Positions 25,029 to 33,993 of a stretch of DNA of 38,946 nucleotides are shown here, piece after piece. Positions within the stretch are counted from its first letter, which is position 1; each line of letters begins with the position of its first letter. Made by a program: the position numbers and the translations under genes. The stretch comes from DATJPD01 sp036394195 (GTDB lineage Bacteria > Pseudomonadota > Alphaproteobacteria > CACIAM-22H2): assembly GCA_036394195.1 (NCBI GenBank), contig DASWFO010000125.1:1-38946 (forward strand), in the 5' to 3' direction. The notes beneath the pieces are model-generated. The model ran no database searches. It worked only from the letters and a program-made list of their open reading frames with translations, and was not told the origin of the DNA.

Positions 25029-25961
25029 TTACGGAAACATCTTGTCGAGGTGCCGCTTCGTCGCGTCGCGCATCAGGCCGTGGTCGATGCGCGCCGGGTC
25101 GCTGAAGAAGGCCTCGGCCATCCGCCGGTCGTTGACGGTCGTCGCCAGCAGGTCGAGAGCGCCGGCGGTGTCGGTGATGTTGTCGGCGTGGATCAGCCGC
25201 GTGTCGACCGCGTCGGGCCCGAGCAGCCGGACGAAATAATCGTAGGGCGGATGGCGCTCGCGCGGCCGGCCCAGTCCGAGCACCACGACGTAAACCCGCG
25301 ACCATTCGTCGGGGCCGAGTTCCGAGCGCCAGAGCTTCACCGTCTTGTCGAGACTGGCCAGCTCCGCCTGGGCCGCGTCGTAGAGATCGCCGCTCAAGAT
25401 CGGGCCGACGTCGTCGGCGTAGGCGCGGAGATCGGCGGTGCTGACGCGGCGCGCGGCTTGGATGCGGTCCATGAAGTCGAGCGACGCCGACAGCATCCGG
25501 CGCTGCCGCTTCGCATCATCCCAGTGCAGGCCAATCTCGCCGATCTCCGGCAGCAACTCGGCCAGCTGTCCCCGATACGCCGCGAGATCGGCGTGCCAGG
25601 CGGCGAAGTCGTTTTTGTCGGCGTGCGGCTCGACCAGGGAGTAAAGGCCCATCGCCGCGTGCGCGATCGATTTCAGCTGCCGGTAGCGGTCGGGGAGATA
25701 GACCTCGCGGCGTTGCTCGTCGCCGCGGACCAGGACCAGCGCATCCGGCTCGACGACGATGATCGGGCCCAATCCGGCGAGCGTGGCCGTCTTCGCCTTG
25801 GCGTAATGGGCGCGCGCGAGCGTGTTGAGGGCGGCAAGCTTGTCATCGACCGTGGACGGGTCGGCCACCGCACTCCCCGTCAGGCAAACCAGGGTGGCGC
25901 AGGCCAGGGCCAGGCCGGAGAGAAATCCGCCCACCTTCAGCGATCGGAACAGCCAGCGCAT
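25029..25961 (-). CDS. Exported protein of unknown function
   Basis: I do not recognise this 310-residue protein. It has a convincing signal peptide (LKVGGFLSGLALACATLVCLTGSAVA, cleavage near residue 33) and then a mainly helical soluble body. Regular helices lie at about 36-60 (DDKLAALNTLARAHYAKAKTATLAGLGP), with the segment IVVEPDALVLVRGDEQRREVYLPDRYRQLKSIAHAAMGLYSLVEP and a C-terminal LHADN-like stretch (RLIHADNITDTAGALDLLATTVNDRRMAEAFFSDPARIDHGLM). No cysteine-metal or other catalytic motif stands out. It is divergent from the dihaem cytochrome gene (142 bp between starts), which hints at a shared envelope role but no more. Confidence 0.8.
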   Translation of the reverse strand: MRWLFRSLKVGGFLSGLALACATLVCLTGSAVADPSTVDDKLAALNTLARAHYAKAKTATLAGLGPIIVVEPDALVLVRGDEQRREVYLPDRYRQLKSIAHAAMGLYSLVEPHADKNDFAAWHADLAAYRGQLAELLPEIGEIGLHWDDAKRQRRMLSASLDFMDRIQAARRVSTADLRAYADDVGPILSGDLYDAAQAELASLDKTVKLWRSELGPDEWSRVYVVVLGLGRPRERHPPYDYFVRLLGPDAVDTRLIHADNITDTAGALDLLATTVNDRRMAEAFFSDPARIDHGLMRDATKRHLDKMFP

Positions 25962-26103
25962 GCCTGCCTCCTCATCGTCGGCCCGGAGCCCGCCGGTCCC
26001 CGGCACCCGCAAAAATGCGACATCCGATACCGTTGACGCGGGCTGGACCTATGTTAAAGCTTTCGCGAACTGTGTCAGGGTCACGTTTCGGGGAGGGGAA
26101 ATC

Positions 26104-26967
26104 ATGCGGAGTGTATGGGCCGGCGCGTGCGCCGGGCTTATGGCCGGCGTCGCCGTTCTGGCCGCCGCCGGAGCGCGGGCGGAATCGGCGCTCGAGCGCG
26201 GCACCTATCTGATGAAGAGCGTCGTCGCCTGCGGCAACTGCCATACGCCGAAGGGGCCGGGCGGCGAGGTGCCAGGCATGGAGCTCGCCGGCGGTTTCAA
26301 GGTCACCGGTGACGAATTCACCGCCATCGTCCCGAACATCACGCCCGATCCCGAAACCGGCATCGGCAACTGGACCGACGCGCAGATCATCACCGCGATC
26401 CGGGATGGCAAGCGGCCGGACGGCACCATCATCGGGCCGCCGATGCCGATGGGCATGTATCGCCACATGTCGGACAGCGACGTGAAGGCGATCGTCGTCT
26501 ATCTGCGCCAGGTCAAACCGGTGAAGAATGTCGTGGCGAAATCCGAATATCGGATGCCGCTTCCGGCCTCGTATGGCCCGCCCGTCACGTCGGTTCCCGA
26601 CGTGAACCGCAACGACAAGATTGCCTACGGCGGATATCTCGCCGGGCCGCTGGGCCACTGCATGGAATGCCATACCAAGATGGAAAAAGGTGTGCCCGAT
26701 CTCGCGCATCGCGCCGGTGCGGGCGGCAACAAGTTCGAAGGGCCGTTCGGCGTGTCCGTGTCGCGCAACCTGACGCCCGATCCGGTGCACGGCATCGGCA
26801 AGTGGACCGTGGCCGACTTCAAGACGACGCTGTCGACCGGTGTACGGCCGAACGGCGAGCGGCTCAAGCCGCCGATGGGCTTCGGCTACTACAAGAACAT
26901 CTCGGACGACGACTTCGCCGCGATGTGGACCTACCTCAGGTCGCTGAAGGCGCTCGAAGGGCCGTAA
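26104..26967 (+). CDS. Dihaem c-type cytochrome
   Basis: 287-residue periplasmic protein. The signal peptide ends at about residue 27 (AAAGARA). It has two cytochrome c domains with haem motifs CGNCH (Cys43, Cys46, His47) and CMECH (Cys186, Cys189, His190). Candidate sixth-ligand methionines lie in the IIGPPMPMGMYRHMSD and LKPPMGFGYYKNISDDD segments. The layout resembles the cytochrome subunits of alcohol, aldehyde or gluconate dehydrogenases, but no dehydrogenase partner lies here. A GGGGAGGGG ribosome site precedes the ATG. Confidence 0.93.
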   Translation: MRSVWAGACAGLMAGVAVLAAAGARAESALERGTYLMKSVVACGNCHTPKGPGGEVPGMELAGGFKVTGDEFTAIVPNITPDPETGIGNWTDAQIITAIRDGKRPDGTIIGPPMPMGMYRHMSDSDVKAIVVYLRQVKPVKNVVAKSEYRMPLPASYGPPVTSVPDVNRNDKIAYGGYLAGPLGHCMECHTKMEKGVPDLAHRAGAGGNKFEGPFGVSVSRNLTPDPVHGIGKWTVADFKTTLSTGVRPNGERLKPPMGFGYYKNISDDDFAAMWTYLRSLKALEGP

Positions 26968-26981
26968 CGCGCAACGCCGTT

Positions 26982-27725
26982 CTAGCTCAGCAGCGAGACC
27001 TTGCCGGTGCCGAGCTCGTAATAGCCGGCGACGACCTTGATCTTGTTCTCCTTCGCAAGGCCGGCGATGACCGGCGAAGCTTCGCGCAGCAGGCCGGCGT
27101 GATATTTGGCGTTCGCCTTGATCGCCGCCTCGAGGTCTGGTCCGGCCTGGTTGACCGCCGGGCGGATGCTGGCGTAGAGCGCGCTGATCTGCCCCGGCAC
27201 CGGCTTGCCGTCGATGGTTGCCTTGACGGCCCCGCAGCTGCCATGGCCCAGGACCATGATCACCTTCGTGCCGAGCACCGCCGCACCATATTCCAGGCTC
27301 GCGATGATCTCCGGGGTGGACACGTTGCCGGCCACACGGCAGACGAACAGATGCCCGATGGTCTGGTCGAACAACAGCTCGACCGGGACACGTGAATCGG
27401 CGCAGGACAGCACCGCCGCGAACGGCTCCTGCTTTTCGGCCGCTTTCGCGTGCAGAATCTCGAGATCGTGCTGGGGTGCGGTCATGCGCTCTTGGATGTA
27501 GCGCTGGTTGCCGTCCATCAGCTCCTTGAGTGCTGCGTCCGGCGTGAGCGGCGCTTGCGCCAGAGCGCGGCGCGGCGCGATGACGGCGGCGGCTGACGCG
27601 GCGATGCCCGCGAGGGCCGCAGCCGCTGTCGCGGTGCGGAGAAAATGGCGCCGAGCGCCGCTGTGGTCCATCCCGCAGTTACAAATGTGGTCGAGGGCTT
27701 TGATCGTGTTCGGTGGAACAGCCAT
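26982..27725 (-). CDS. Beta-carbonic anhydrase with Tat-type signal
   Basis: 247 residues. Interconverts CO2 and bicarbonate. Zinc site Cys108, Asp110 and Arg112 (SCADSR), His161 and Cys164 (GHGSCGA). The N-terminus has a twin-arginine-like signal, ARRHFLRTATAAAALAG at 24-40, with a cleavage area near ALAQ (57), so it should be exported folded to the periplasm. A start 18 codons downstream (27671) would still keep the Tat motif but drop the CNC cysteines at 15-17. It is convergent with the dihaem cytochrome (14 bp between stops). Confidence 0.93.
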   Translation of the reverse strand: MAVPPNTIKALDHICNCGMDHSGARRHFLRTATAAAALAGIAASAAAVIAPRRALAQAPLTPDAALKELMDGNQRYIQERMTAPQHDLEILHAKAAEKQEPFAAVLSCADSRVPVELLFDQTIGHLFVCRVAGNVSTPEIIASLEYGAAVLGTKVIMVLGHGSCGAVKATIDGKPVPGQISALYASIRPAVNQAGPDLEAAIKANAKYHAGLLREASPVIAGLAKENKIKVVAGYYELGTGKVSLLS

Positions 27726-27881
27726 GGCAGCCCCTTTCCGCGTCCGGTCGCCGGCACTCGCTCATACTGCGCCGCCCGGTTGTACCCGTCAAACGAGCGC
27801 ACAAGGCCGCCGACGCCGGTCCCACGGTCGGAGCTCAGGCCCAAGTCTGTTGCCGAGCCTGGATGAGATGACGGCGGCGGT

Positions 27882-27911
27882 TTGACGTCGGCAGAGAGTC
27901 GGCCTTACGAT
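27882..27911 (+). promoter_or_regulatory. Candidate promoter of the hydrolase-LLM-Liv cluster
   Basis: TTGACG (27882-27887) and TACGAT (27906-27911), spaced 18 bp, lie 25 bp before the GTG start of the hydrolase. The -35 matches consensus at 5 of 6 bases and the -10 at 4 of 6. The region is the 211-bp divergent gap with the carbonic anhydrase gene. Confidence 0.45.
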
Positions 27912-27936
27912 ACTTGCAAACGCAAGGGAGGACGCC

Positions 27937-28728
27937 GTGCTGACCGAGCCGGTCACTGCGAAGCTTACCGTTGGGGCGCTTTCGATCGAGCTCATCGATC
28001 GCGGGCGCGGCCGGCCGATCGTCTTTCTTCATCCCGGCGACGGGCTCGATCCGCAGGCCCCGGTGCTGGATCGCCTGGCGGCGCGCGGCCGGCTGATCGC
28101 GCCGTATCATCCCGGCTTCGGCCATTCCGATCTGCCGGGTGACTACAACTCGGTCGACGACCTCGCCTATTTCTACCTCGACCTGTTCGACCAGCTCGAC
28201 ATCTCCGACGCGGTGCTGGTCGGCGTGTCGCTCGGCGGCTGGATCGCGGCGGAGATCGCGGTCCGCAGCACCGCCCGGATCAGCCAGCTGGTGCTCGCCA
28301 ATCCAGTGGGCATCCGCACCGCCAAGGATGAAACCGTGGTCGAGATCGCCGACGTGTTCACCTTGCCGCCGGCCGAGGTCGAGCGCCGGGCGTACGCCGA
28401 GCCGGCGAAATGGGTGCGCGGCTTCGACCAGATGAGCGACGACGAGATCTTCGTCGTGGCGCGCAACCGCGAGGCGTATTGCCTGTTCGCGTGGTCGCCG
28501 TACATGCATAATCCGGGATTGCGGCGCTGGCTGCATCGCATTCGCATCCCGACCCTGGTGCTGCGGGGCGAGCGCGACGGCCTGACGGCGCCCGACTACG
28601 GCCGCGCCTACGCGGCCGCGATCCCGGGGGCTCGGTTCGAGACCCTCCCCGGCGCCGGGCACTACCCGCATGTCGAACGGCCCGATGAGTTCGCCGCGTC
28701 CGTCGCCCGCTTCGCCGGCCTGACCTAG
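27937..28728 (+). CDS. Alpha/beta hydrolase
   Basis: 263 residues, GTG start with an AAGGGAGGA ribosome site. Catalytic triad Ser98 (GVSLGGW), Asp214 (RGERDGLTAP) and His242 (GAGHYPH); the oxyanion region is FLHPGDG. This is the pattern of C-C or ester hydrolases of the MhpC/DhaA-like group, but the substrate is not identifiable. It lies 31 bp before the LLM monooxygenase gene, and oxidation by the latter followed by ester or C-C hydrolysis would be a sensible pathway order. Confidence 0.93.
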   Translation: MLTEPVTAKLTVGALSIELIDRGRGRPIVFLHPGDGLDPQAPVLDRLAARGRLIAPYHPGFGHSDLPGDYNSVDDLAYFYLDLFDQLDISDAVLVGVSLGGWIAAEIAVRSTARISQLVLANPVGIRTAKDETVVEIADVFTLPPAEVERRAYAEPAKWVRGFDQMSDDEIFVVARNREAYCLFAWSPYMHNPGLRRWLHRIRIPTLVLRGERDGLTAPDYGRAYAAAIPGARFETLPGAGHYPHVERPDEFAASVARFAGLT

Positions 28729-28759
28729 GTTCGTCCACGACAGCATCCCAGGAGCCGCC

Positions 28760-29989
28760 ATGAAAGCCTGGCAGTTTACCGAGCAGCCTTACTATCCGGC
28801 CTGGGACGACACGCACGAATCGCTGCGCAACAGCCTGCCGAACCGGCATCTCGACCCGAAATTCGCCGCCGATCTGTACGAACGCTACATGGACGAATGG
28901 GAGCTGTGCGACGAGCTCGGCATCAACATCAGCATCAACGAGCACCACGCAACGGCGACCTGCATCACGCCCATCTGCCACATCCCGATGGCGATGCTCG
29001 CCCGCAACACCAAGAAGGTGCGGCTGATGTCGATCGGCTCGCCGATCGCCAACCGGCCGGACCCGGTGCGCCTCGCCGAAGAGATCGCGATGATCGACTG
29101 CTACTCGCGCGGGCGGCACGAGATGGGCTTCGTGCGCGCGGGTCCGTTCGAGGTGTGGCCGGCAAACGCGCAGCCGGTCGGCCAGGCGCGGCGCTTCTAC
29201 GAGGCGTACCGGCTGATCCTGAAGACGCTGTCGACGCATGACGGGCCGTTCTCCTGGGAAGGCGAGTTCTTCCACTACCGGGCGATCAACATCTGGCCGC
29301 GGCCCTATCAGCAGCCCTATCCGCCGATCTGGTTCGTCGCCATCACCGCGGGGCCGGGGGCGTGGATCGGCGAGCAGCGGGTGAAGCTCGGCACGTTCCT
29401 CACCGGCCGCGAATCGAAGACCCTGTTCGACAATTACCGGCGCACCTGGCTCGAGCGCGGCTGGGGCATGCCGCCGATCGATAATTTCGGCTACATGGGA
29501 ATCGTCGGCGTCGGCGCCACCGAAGAAGAGGGCAAGCGGCGCGCCCATCAGATCTGCGGCTATATCCGCACCGGCGCCCAGATCGCTCGGCAGTTCTTCA
29601 ATCCGCCCGGCTATCTGCCGACACAGGCGGTGGCGGCCGGCTTCCGCAACAGCACGCGCAAGGACTACGTGCCGGCTTACGCGACCGTGGTGATGAGCGA
29701 CGGCTCCAGGGTCTATCAGAAGACCGCGAGCATGGAGCAGCTGATCGACGCGCAGGTGGTGTTCGCCGGCACGCCCGACCAGGTGTTCCAGCAGATCAAG
29801 GCGTATCACGACGATGTCGGCGGCTGCGGCAATCTCCTGATGATGGGCCACGGCGGCGACATGAATCATGCCGACACCGTGGACAACCTGACCCTGTTCG
29901 CGAAAGAGGTCCTGCCGCGCCTGCAAGCGCTGAAAGCGCCCGATTACGAGCTCGATCCGAAACCGGCCGCCAAAGCCGCCGTCGCCTGA
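28760..29989 (+). CDS. LLM-class flavin-dependent monooxygenase
   Basis: 409 residues of the bacterial-luciferase-like superfamily (TIM barrel, FMNH2-dependent). Marks are NEHHATATCITPICHIPMAMLARNTKKVRLMSIGSPIANRPDPVRLAEEIAMIDCYSRGRHEMGFVRAG at about 54-130 and a late GTPDQVFQQIKAY. It oxygenates an organic substrate and normally needs reduced flavin from a separate reductase, which is not present in this cluster. CAGGAGCC precedes the ATG. The ABC importer starts 43 bp downstream, so the imported compound is a likely substrate. Confidence 0.92.
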   Translation: MKAWQFTEQPYYPAWDDTHESLRNSLPNRHLDPKFAADLYERYMDEWELCDELGINISINEHHATATCITPICHIPMAMLARNTKKVRLMSIGSPIANRPDPVRLAEEIAMIDCYSRGRHEMGFVRAGPFEVWPANAQPVGQARRFYEAYRLILKTLSTHDGPFSWEGEFFHYRAINIWPRPYQQPYPPIWFVAITAGPGAWIGEQRVKLGTFLTGRESKTLFDNYRRTWLERGWGMPPIDNFGYMGIVGVGATEEEGKRRAHQICGYIRTGAQIARQFFNPPGYLPTQAVAAGFRNSTRKDYVPAYATVVMSDGSRVYQKTASMEQLIDAQVVFAGTPDQVFQQIKAYHDDVGGCGNLLMMGHGGDMNHADTVDNLTLFAKEVLPRLQALKAPDYELDPKPAAKAAVA

Positions 29990-30032
29990 CACCCGACATC
30001 GCCCGACACACAAAAAAAGCAGGGAGGACCCG

Positions 30033-31253
30033 ATGACCGATCACGCAAAGCCGAACGGCGCCGATCGCGGCCGCCGGATTTTCATCCAGGGTGCCGGCGC
30101 CGCCGCGGCGACCGCTACGTTCGGCCTGGCGGCACCGGCGGTGCTGGCGCAGTCGCGCGCCCCGCTGAAGCTGGGATTGATCAACAGCTTCAGCAAAGCG
30201 ATCGCGCTGGCGGGAACCGGCACGCTCAACGGCATGAACCTCTACCTCGACGAGACCGGCGGCACGCTCGGCGGGCGCAAGGTCGACCTCCTGCGCGAGG
30301 ATGACGAGTTCACCCCACAGGTCGGACTGCAGAAGCTGCGGAAATTCGTCGAAAGCGACAAATGCGACCTCGTCTGCGGCATCCAGGCCAGCAACGTGAT
30401 GCTCGCCTGTCTCGATTATCTGAAGCAGAGCAAGCAGTTCTTCCTGTGCACCGGTGCGGGTGTGGCACAGCTGTCCTACGTGCACATCCCGTATTTCTTC
30501 CGCAGCTCCGTCTCCACCTGGCAGTCGCACACGCCCTTCGGCGAGTGGTTCTGCGACAACATCGCCAAGGAGTGCGTGCTGTCGGCGATGGACTATGCCG
30601 GCGGCCGCGACACGGTGGGCGAGTTCAAGCTCGGCTTCGTGAAGAAGGGCGGCAAGATCGTCAAGGAGATCTTCACCCCGGTCGGCACCGGCGATTACAG
30701 CCCGTACCTCGCCGACATCCGCTCGCTGGCGCCGCCGGCGAGCTATCACTTCTATGTCGGCCCGGAAGCCTCGCGCTTTATCCGCCAATACACCGAGCTC
30801 GGGCTTCGGGCGAAGATCAAGCTCGCCACGTCCGGATTCATGATCGACGACGCGCTACCCGCGGCCGGCAAGGACGCGATCGGCATCCTCAGCTCGTCGC
30901 ACTATGCCGACACGCTGGACAACCCGACCAACAAGAAATTCACCGCCGCCTATGCCGCGAAATATAAGGAGCCGGCGACGCAATATGCCGAGTACGGCTA
31001 CGTCGCGGCCCAGGTGCTGGACCACGCGCTGAAGACCGTCGACGGCAACGCCCAGGACCGCGACAAGCTGCGCGAGGCCATGCTCAAGGTGAAGTTCGAG
31101 GCGCCGCGCGGGCCGTTCAGCTTCAACCCCGACACCCAGAACCCGATCCTCGACGTCTATATCCGCGAAGCCGTGGAGATCGACGGCCGCATCGGCAGCA
31201 AGATCCTGAAGACCCTGCCGCAAATCCGCGAGCCGAAGGAGAAGCCGTTCTAA
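30033..31253 (+). CDS. ABC transporter substrate-binding protein, Liv family
   Basis: 406 residues. Twin-arginine signal GRRIFIQGAGAAAATATFGLAAPAVLAQ (residues about 9-36), then a type I periplasmic-binding fold starting APLKLGLINSFSKAIALAGTGTLNGMNLYLDETGG. It captures the solute for the LivHMGF-like importer encoded next. Family members bind branched-chain amino acids, amides, urea or aromatic acids; with an LLM oxygenase and hydrolase upstream, a non-amino-acid substrate is more likely. GGGAGGACCCG precedes the start. Confidence 0.93.
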   Translation: MTDHAKPNGADRGRRIFIQGAGAAAATATFGLAAPAVLAQSRAPLKLGLINSFSKAIALAGTGTLNGMNLYLDETGGTLGGRKVDLLREDDEFTPQVGLQKLRKFVESDKCDLVCGIQASNVMLACLDYLKQSKQFFLCTGAGVAQLSYVHIPYFFRSSVSTWQSHTPFGEWFCDNIAKECVLSAMDYAGGRDTVGEFKLGFVKKGGKIVKEIFTPVGTGDYSPYLADIRSLAPPASYHFYVGPEASRFIRQYTELGLRAKIKLATSGFMIDDALPAAGKDAIGILSSSHYADTLDNPTNKKFTAAYAAKYKEPATQYAEYGYVAAQVLDHALKTVDGNAQDRDKLREAMLKVKFEAPRGPFSFNPDTQNPILDVYIREAVEIDGRIGSKILKTLPQIREPKEKPF

Positions 31254-31260
31254 CGCGGGT

Positions 31261-31400
31261 GAGACCCGCCCCCTCACCCGGCGCTTCGCACCACCCTCTC
31301 CCACAAGGGGAGAGGGTTGGATGGCGCGCTCCTAAGTAAACCTCTCCCCCTGTGGGAGAGGTCGCGAGCGCGAGCGAGCGGGTGAGGGGTGCGATAAACC
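31261..31400. repeat. Paired CTCTCCC/GGGAGAG palindromes inside the Liv operon
   Basis: The 167-bp space between the binding-protein gene and the permease gene holds hairpins CCCTCTCC/GGAGAGGG (31294-31316) and CCTCTCCC/GGGAGAGG (31341-31361) with outer CCCTCAC.../...GTGAGGGG sequences. It is the same repeat family as 22028-22095. The position, right after the gene for the most abundantly needed subunit, suits an mRNA processing or 3'-stabilising role as for REPs in other transport operons. Confidence 0.75.
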
Positions 31401-31420
31401 CGCCTGAGACCCGTCTGTTC

Positions 31421-32284
31421 ATGCAAATCGTCGCCATTCAGCTCTTCAACGGCCTGGTCTACGGCATGCTGCTGTTCCTGATGTCGGCGGGCCTGTCGCT
31501 GATCTTCGGGCTGATGAACGTGGTCAACATCTCGCACGGCTCGTTCTTCATGCTGGGCGCGTTCGTCGCGGTCGCGGTCGCCCAGGCGACGGGCAGCTTC
31601 TGGGTCGCACTCGCCGTGGCGTGGATTCCGGCGGTGGCGCTGGGGGCCGTGGTCGAGCGCGTGTTCCTGCGCACCCTCTACGCGCGCGGCCATCTCGACC
31701 AGGTCCTGCTCACCTTCGGCTTCACCTTCGTGTTCACCGACCTGGTGCGCTGGATCTGGGGCCCCGATTTCCGCAGCCTCGACGTGCCGGCGGCCCTGCA
31801 AGGGGCGGTTGAGATCGCGGGTGCCCTCTTCCCCATCTACCGCCTGTTCCTGGTCGGCTTCGGCGCTGCGGTGGCGCTCGGCCTGTGGCTCTTCCTCGAC
31901 CGCAGCCGGCTCGGCGCCATGGTGCGCGCCGCCGTCGACGACAGCGCCACGGCGGCGGGGCTCGGCATCAACGTGTCGCTGCTGTTCGCCGGCGTCTTCG
32001 CGCTGGGCGTCGGGCTGGCGGCCCTCGGCGGCGCCGTCGCCGCGCCGGTGCTGGGCGTCTATTCCGGGCTCGACATCGACATCCTGATCCCGTCGTTCAT
32101 CGTCGTGGTGATCGGCGGCACGGGCAGCCTGCGCGGCGCGTTCATCGCCAGCCTGTTCGTCGGCCTCATCGACACGCTCGGCAAGGCGTATTTCCCCGAT
32201 TTCGCGCTGTTCGTGGTCTACCTGCTGATGGTGGTGATGCTGCTGTCGCGCCCGCATGGGCTGTTCGGGATCGCCCGCGCGTGA
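31421..32284 (+). CDS. Liv-type ABC transporter permease (LivH-like)
   Basis: 287-residue inner-membrane permease with about eight hydrophobic segments. The start is MQIVAIQLFNGLVYGMLLFLMSAGLSLIFGLMNVVNISHGSFFMLGAF, the LivH signature, and it ends with the GSLRGAFIASLFVGLIDTLGKAYFP region. The open frame extends upstream through the repeats, but ATG 31421 is where the family similarity begins. The GTGA at 32281-32284 couples it to the next permease. Confidence 0.94.
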   Translation: MQIVAIQLFNGLVYGMLLFLMSAGLSLIFGLMNVVNISHGSFFMLGAFVAVAVAQATGSFWVALAVAWIPAVALGAVVERVFLRTLYARGHLDQVLLTFGFTFVFTDLVRWIWGPDFRSLDVPAALQGAVEIAGALFPIYRLFLVGFGAAVALGLWLFLDRSRLGAMVRAAVDDSATAAGLGINVSLLFAGVFALGVGLAALGGAVAAPVLGVYSGLDIDILIPSFIVVVIGGTGSLRGAFIASLFVGLIDTLGKAYFPDFALFVVYLLMVVMLLSRPHGLFGIARA

Positions 32285-33240
32285 GGACCGCGCGGCGGCC
32301 GTCGATGGTCTTGCGCAGGGCAGTCCTGCATGGCGTGGCTCTGCTGGCGCTGGCCGCAGTACCGCTCGCCGGCGACTACACGGCGGGGCTGATCGCCGAG
32401 GTCCTGGTGTTCGCGATCTTCGCCATGAGTCTCGATCTGCTGATCGGCTACACGGGCCTCATGTCGTTCGGCCATGCCGCCTTCTTCGGGCTCTCGGCGT
32501 ACGTCGTCACGATCCTTGGCGTGCATCTCGGCTGGAGCGGGTGGTGGGGCCTGCCCGCCGGCGTGGCCCTGTCGGCCGCAGCCGCCGCCGTGGTCGGTTA
32601 TTTCTGCATCCGGGTCAGCGGCATCCCGTTCCTGATGCTGACCATGGCGTTCTCGCAGCTCTTCTATTCCGTCTCGGTGCGCTGGCGCGACGTGACCGGC
32701 GGCACCGACGGGCTGACCGGCTTCGAGCGGCCGGCGCTGTTCGGGCTGAGCCTCGACGACCGTACGACCCTCTATTACGTGATCGCGGCCGGCTTCGCGC
32801 TCGCCTACTGGTTCCTGCGCCGGGTCATCGCGTCGCCGCTGGGCGCCATCTTCATCGGGATTCGCGAGAACGAGGCGCGCATGCGCGCCGTCGGCTTCCC
32901 TGTGCAGCGCTTCAAGCTGATCGCGTTCGTGATCGGCGGCGGCGTCGCCGGGTTCAGCGGGGCCTTGTACGCGTTTTTCAACGCCTATGTGTCCAGCGAG
33001 ATCCTGCACTGGGCGCTGTCGGGCGATGCGATCATCATGGTCATCCTCGGCGGCGCCGGAACCATGATCGGCCCGGTCGCTGGTACGGCGATCTTCCTGC
33101 TGCTCAAGTATTTCGTCAGCACGCATTTCCAATACTGGCTGCTGGTGGTCGGCGGCATCTTCATCGCCTGCGTCATGTTCCTGCCGCAGGGCGTCTGGGG
33201 CCTGGTCGTGCAAAGGGTCGCGGCATGGAAACGGACGTGA
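32281..33240 (+). CDS. Liv-type ABC transporter permease (LivM-like)
   Basis: 319 residues, second permease half. Core motif LIAEVLVFAIFAMSLDLLIGYTGLMSFGHAAFFGLSAYVV at about 35-75, then SQLFYSVSVRWRDVTGGTDGL and GGAGTMIGPVAGT near the C-terminus. The GTG at 32281 overlaps the previous stop by 4 bp; an ATG at 32305 is the alternative start. It overlaps the next gene by 16 bp, showing tight translational coupling. Confidence 0.93.
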   Translation: MRTARRPSMVLRRAVLHGVALLALAAVPLAGDYTAGLIAEVLVFAIFAMSLDLLIGYTGLMSFGHAAFFGLSAYVVTILGVHLGWSGWWGLPAGVALSAAAAAVVGYFCIRVSGIPFLMLTMAFSQLFYSVSVRWRDVTGGTDGLTGFERPALFGLSLDDRTTLYYVIAAGFALAYWFLRRVIASPLGAIFIGIRENEARMRAVGFPVQRFKLIAFVIGGGVAGFSGALYAFFNAYVSSEILHWALSGDAIIMVILGGAGTMIGPVAGTAIFLLLKYFVSTHFQYWLLVVGGIFIACVMFLPQGVWGLVVQRVAAWKRT

Positions 33241-33980
33241 CCCTGCTGCGCATCGAGAACTTGCAGAAGGCGTTCGGCAGCCTCGTGGTGACGCGCGATC
33301 TCAACCTCGTCATCACGGCGGGCGAGCGGCACGCGCTGATCGGCCCCAACGGGGCCGGCAAGACCAGCCTCCTGCACCAGATCGGCGGCCAGCTCCGCCC
33401 GAGTGCCGGGCGCATCCTGTTCCGCGGCCGCGACATCACCGGGGCGTCGCCCGATGTGGTCTGCCGGCTGGGCATCGCCCGCACCTTTCAGCAGAACAGC
33501 CTGTTCCGCGGCCTGAGTGCCCGCGAGAACGTCCGTCTGGCGATCCAGGCCCATCAGGGGCCACTCTACGATCCGCTGACGCCGGTCGCGGCGCTTCGCG
33601 AGCATCGGGAGCGGGCGGAGGCGCTGCTGCGGCGCGTCGGCCTCGCCGAGGGGCTCGACCGCACGGCGGCGAGCCTGTCCTACGGCGAGCAGCGCCAGCT
33701 CGAGATCGCGCTGGCGCTGGCCTCCGAGCCGGCGCTGCTGCTGCTCGACGAGCCGACCGCCGGCATGTCGCCGGCCGAGACCGAGCGGATGATCGAGCTG
33801 ATCCGCGGCCTGCCGCGCAGCTTGGGCATCCTGATGATCGAGCACGATATGCAAGTCGTGTTCTCGCTCGCCGACCGGATCACGGTCCTCTACTACGGCG
33901 AGATCATCGCGTCAGGCACCGGCGAGGAAATTCGCGCCGATCCGCGCGTGCACGAGATCTATCTCGGGAGCCCGCTCTGA
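33225..33980 (+). CDS. Liv-type ABC transporter ATPase (LivG-like)
   Basis: 251 residues. Walker A is GPNGAGKTS near 40, Q-loop region IARTFQQNSLF, ABC signature LSYGEQRQLEIA, Walker B LLLLDEPTAGMS and H-loop EHDMQVV. It lacks any extra domain. The ATG at 33225 overlaps the LivM stop by 16 bp. With LivF it powers import of the unknown solute. Confidence 0.94.
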   Translation: METDVTLLRIENLQKAFGSLVVTRDLNLVITAGERHALIGPNGAGKTSLLHQIGGQLRPSAGRILFRGRDITGASPDVVCRLGIARTFQQNSLFRGLSARENVRLAIQAHQGPLYDPLTPVAALREHRERAEALLRRVGLAEGLDRTAASLSYGEQRQLEIALALASEPALLLLDEPTAGMSPAETERMIELIRGLPRSLGILMIEHDMQVVFSLADRITVLYYGEIIASGTGEEIRADPRVHEIYLGSPL

Positions 33981-33993
33981 TGCGCCCGTACCG

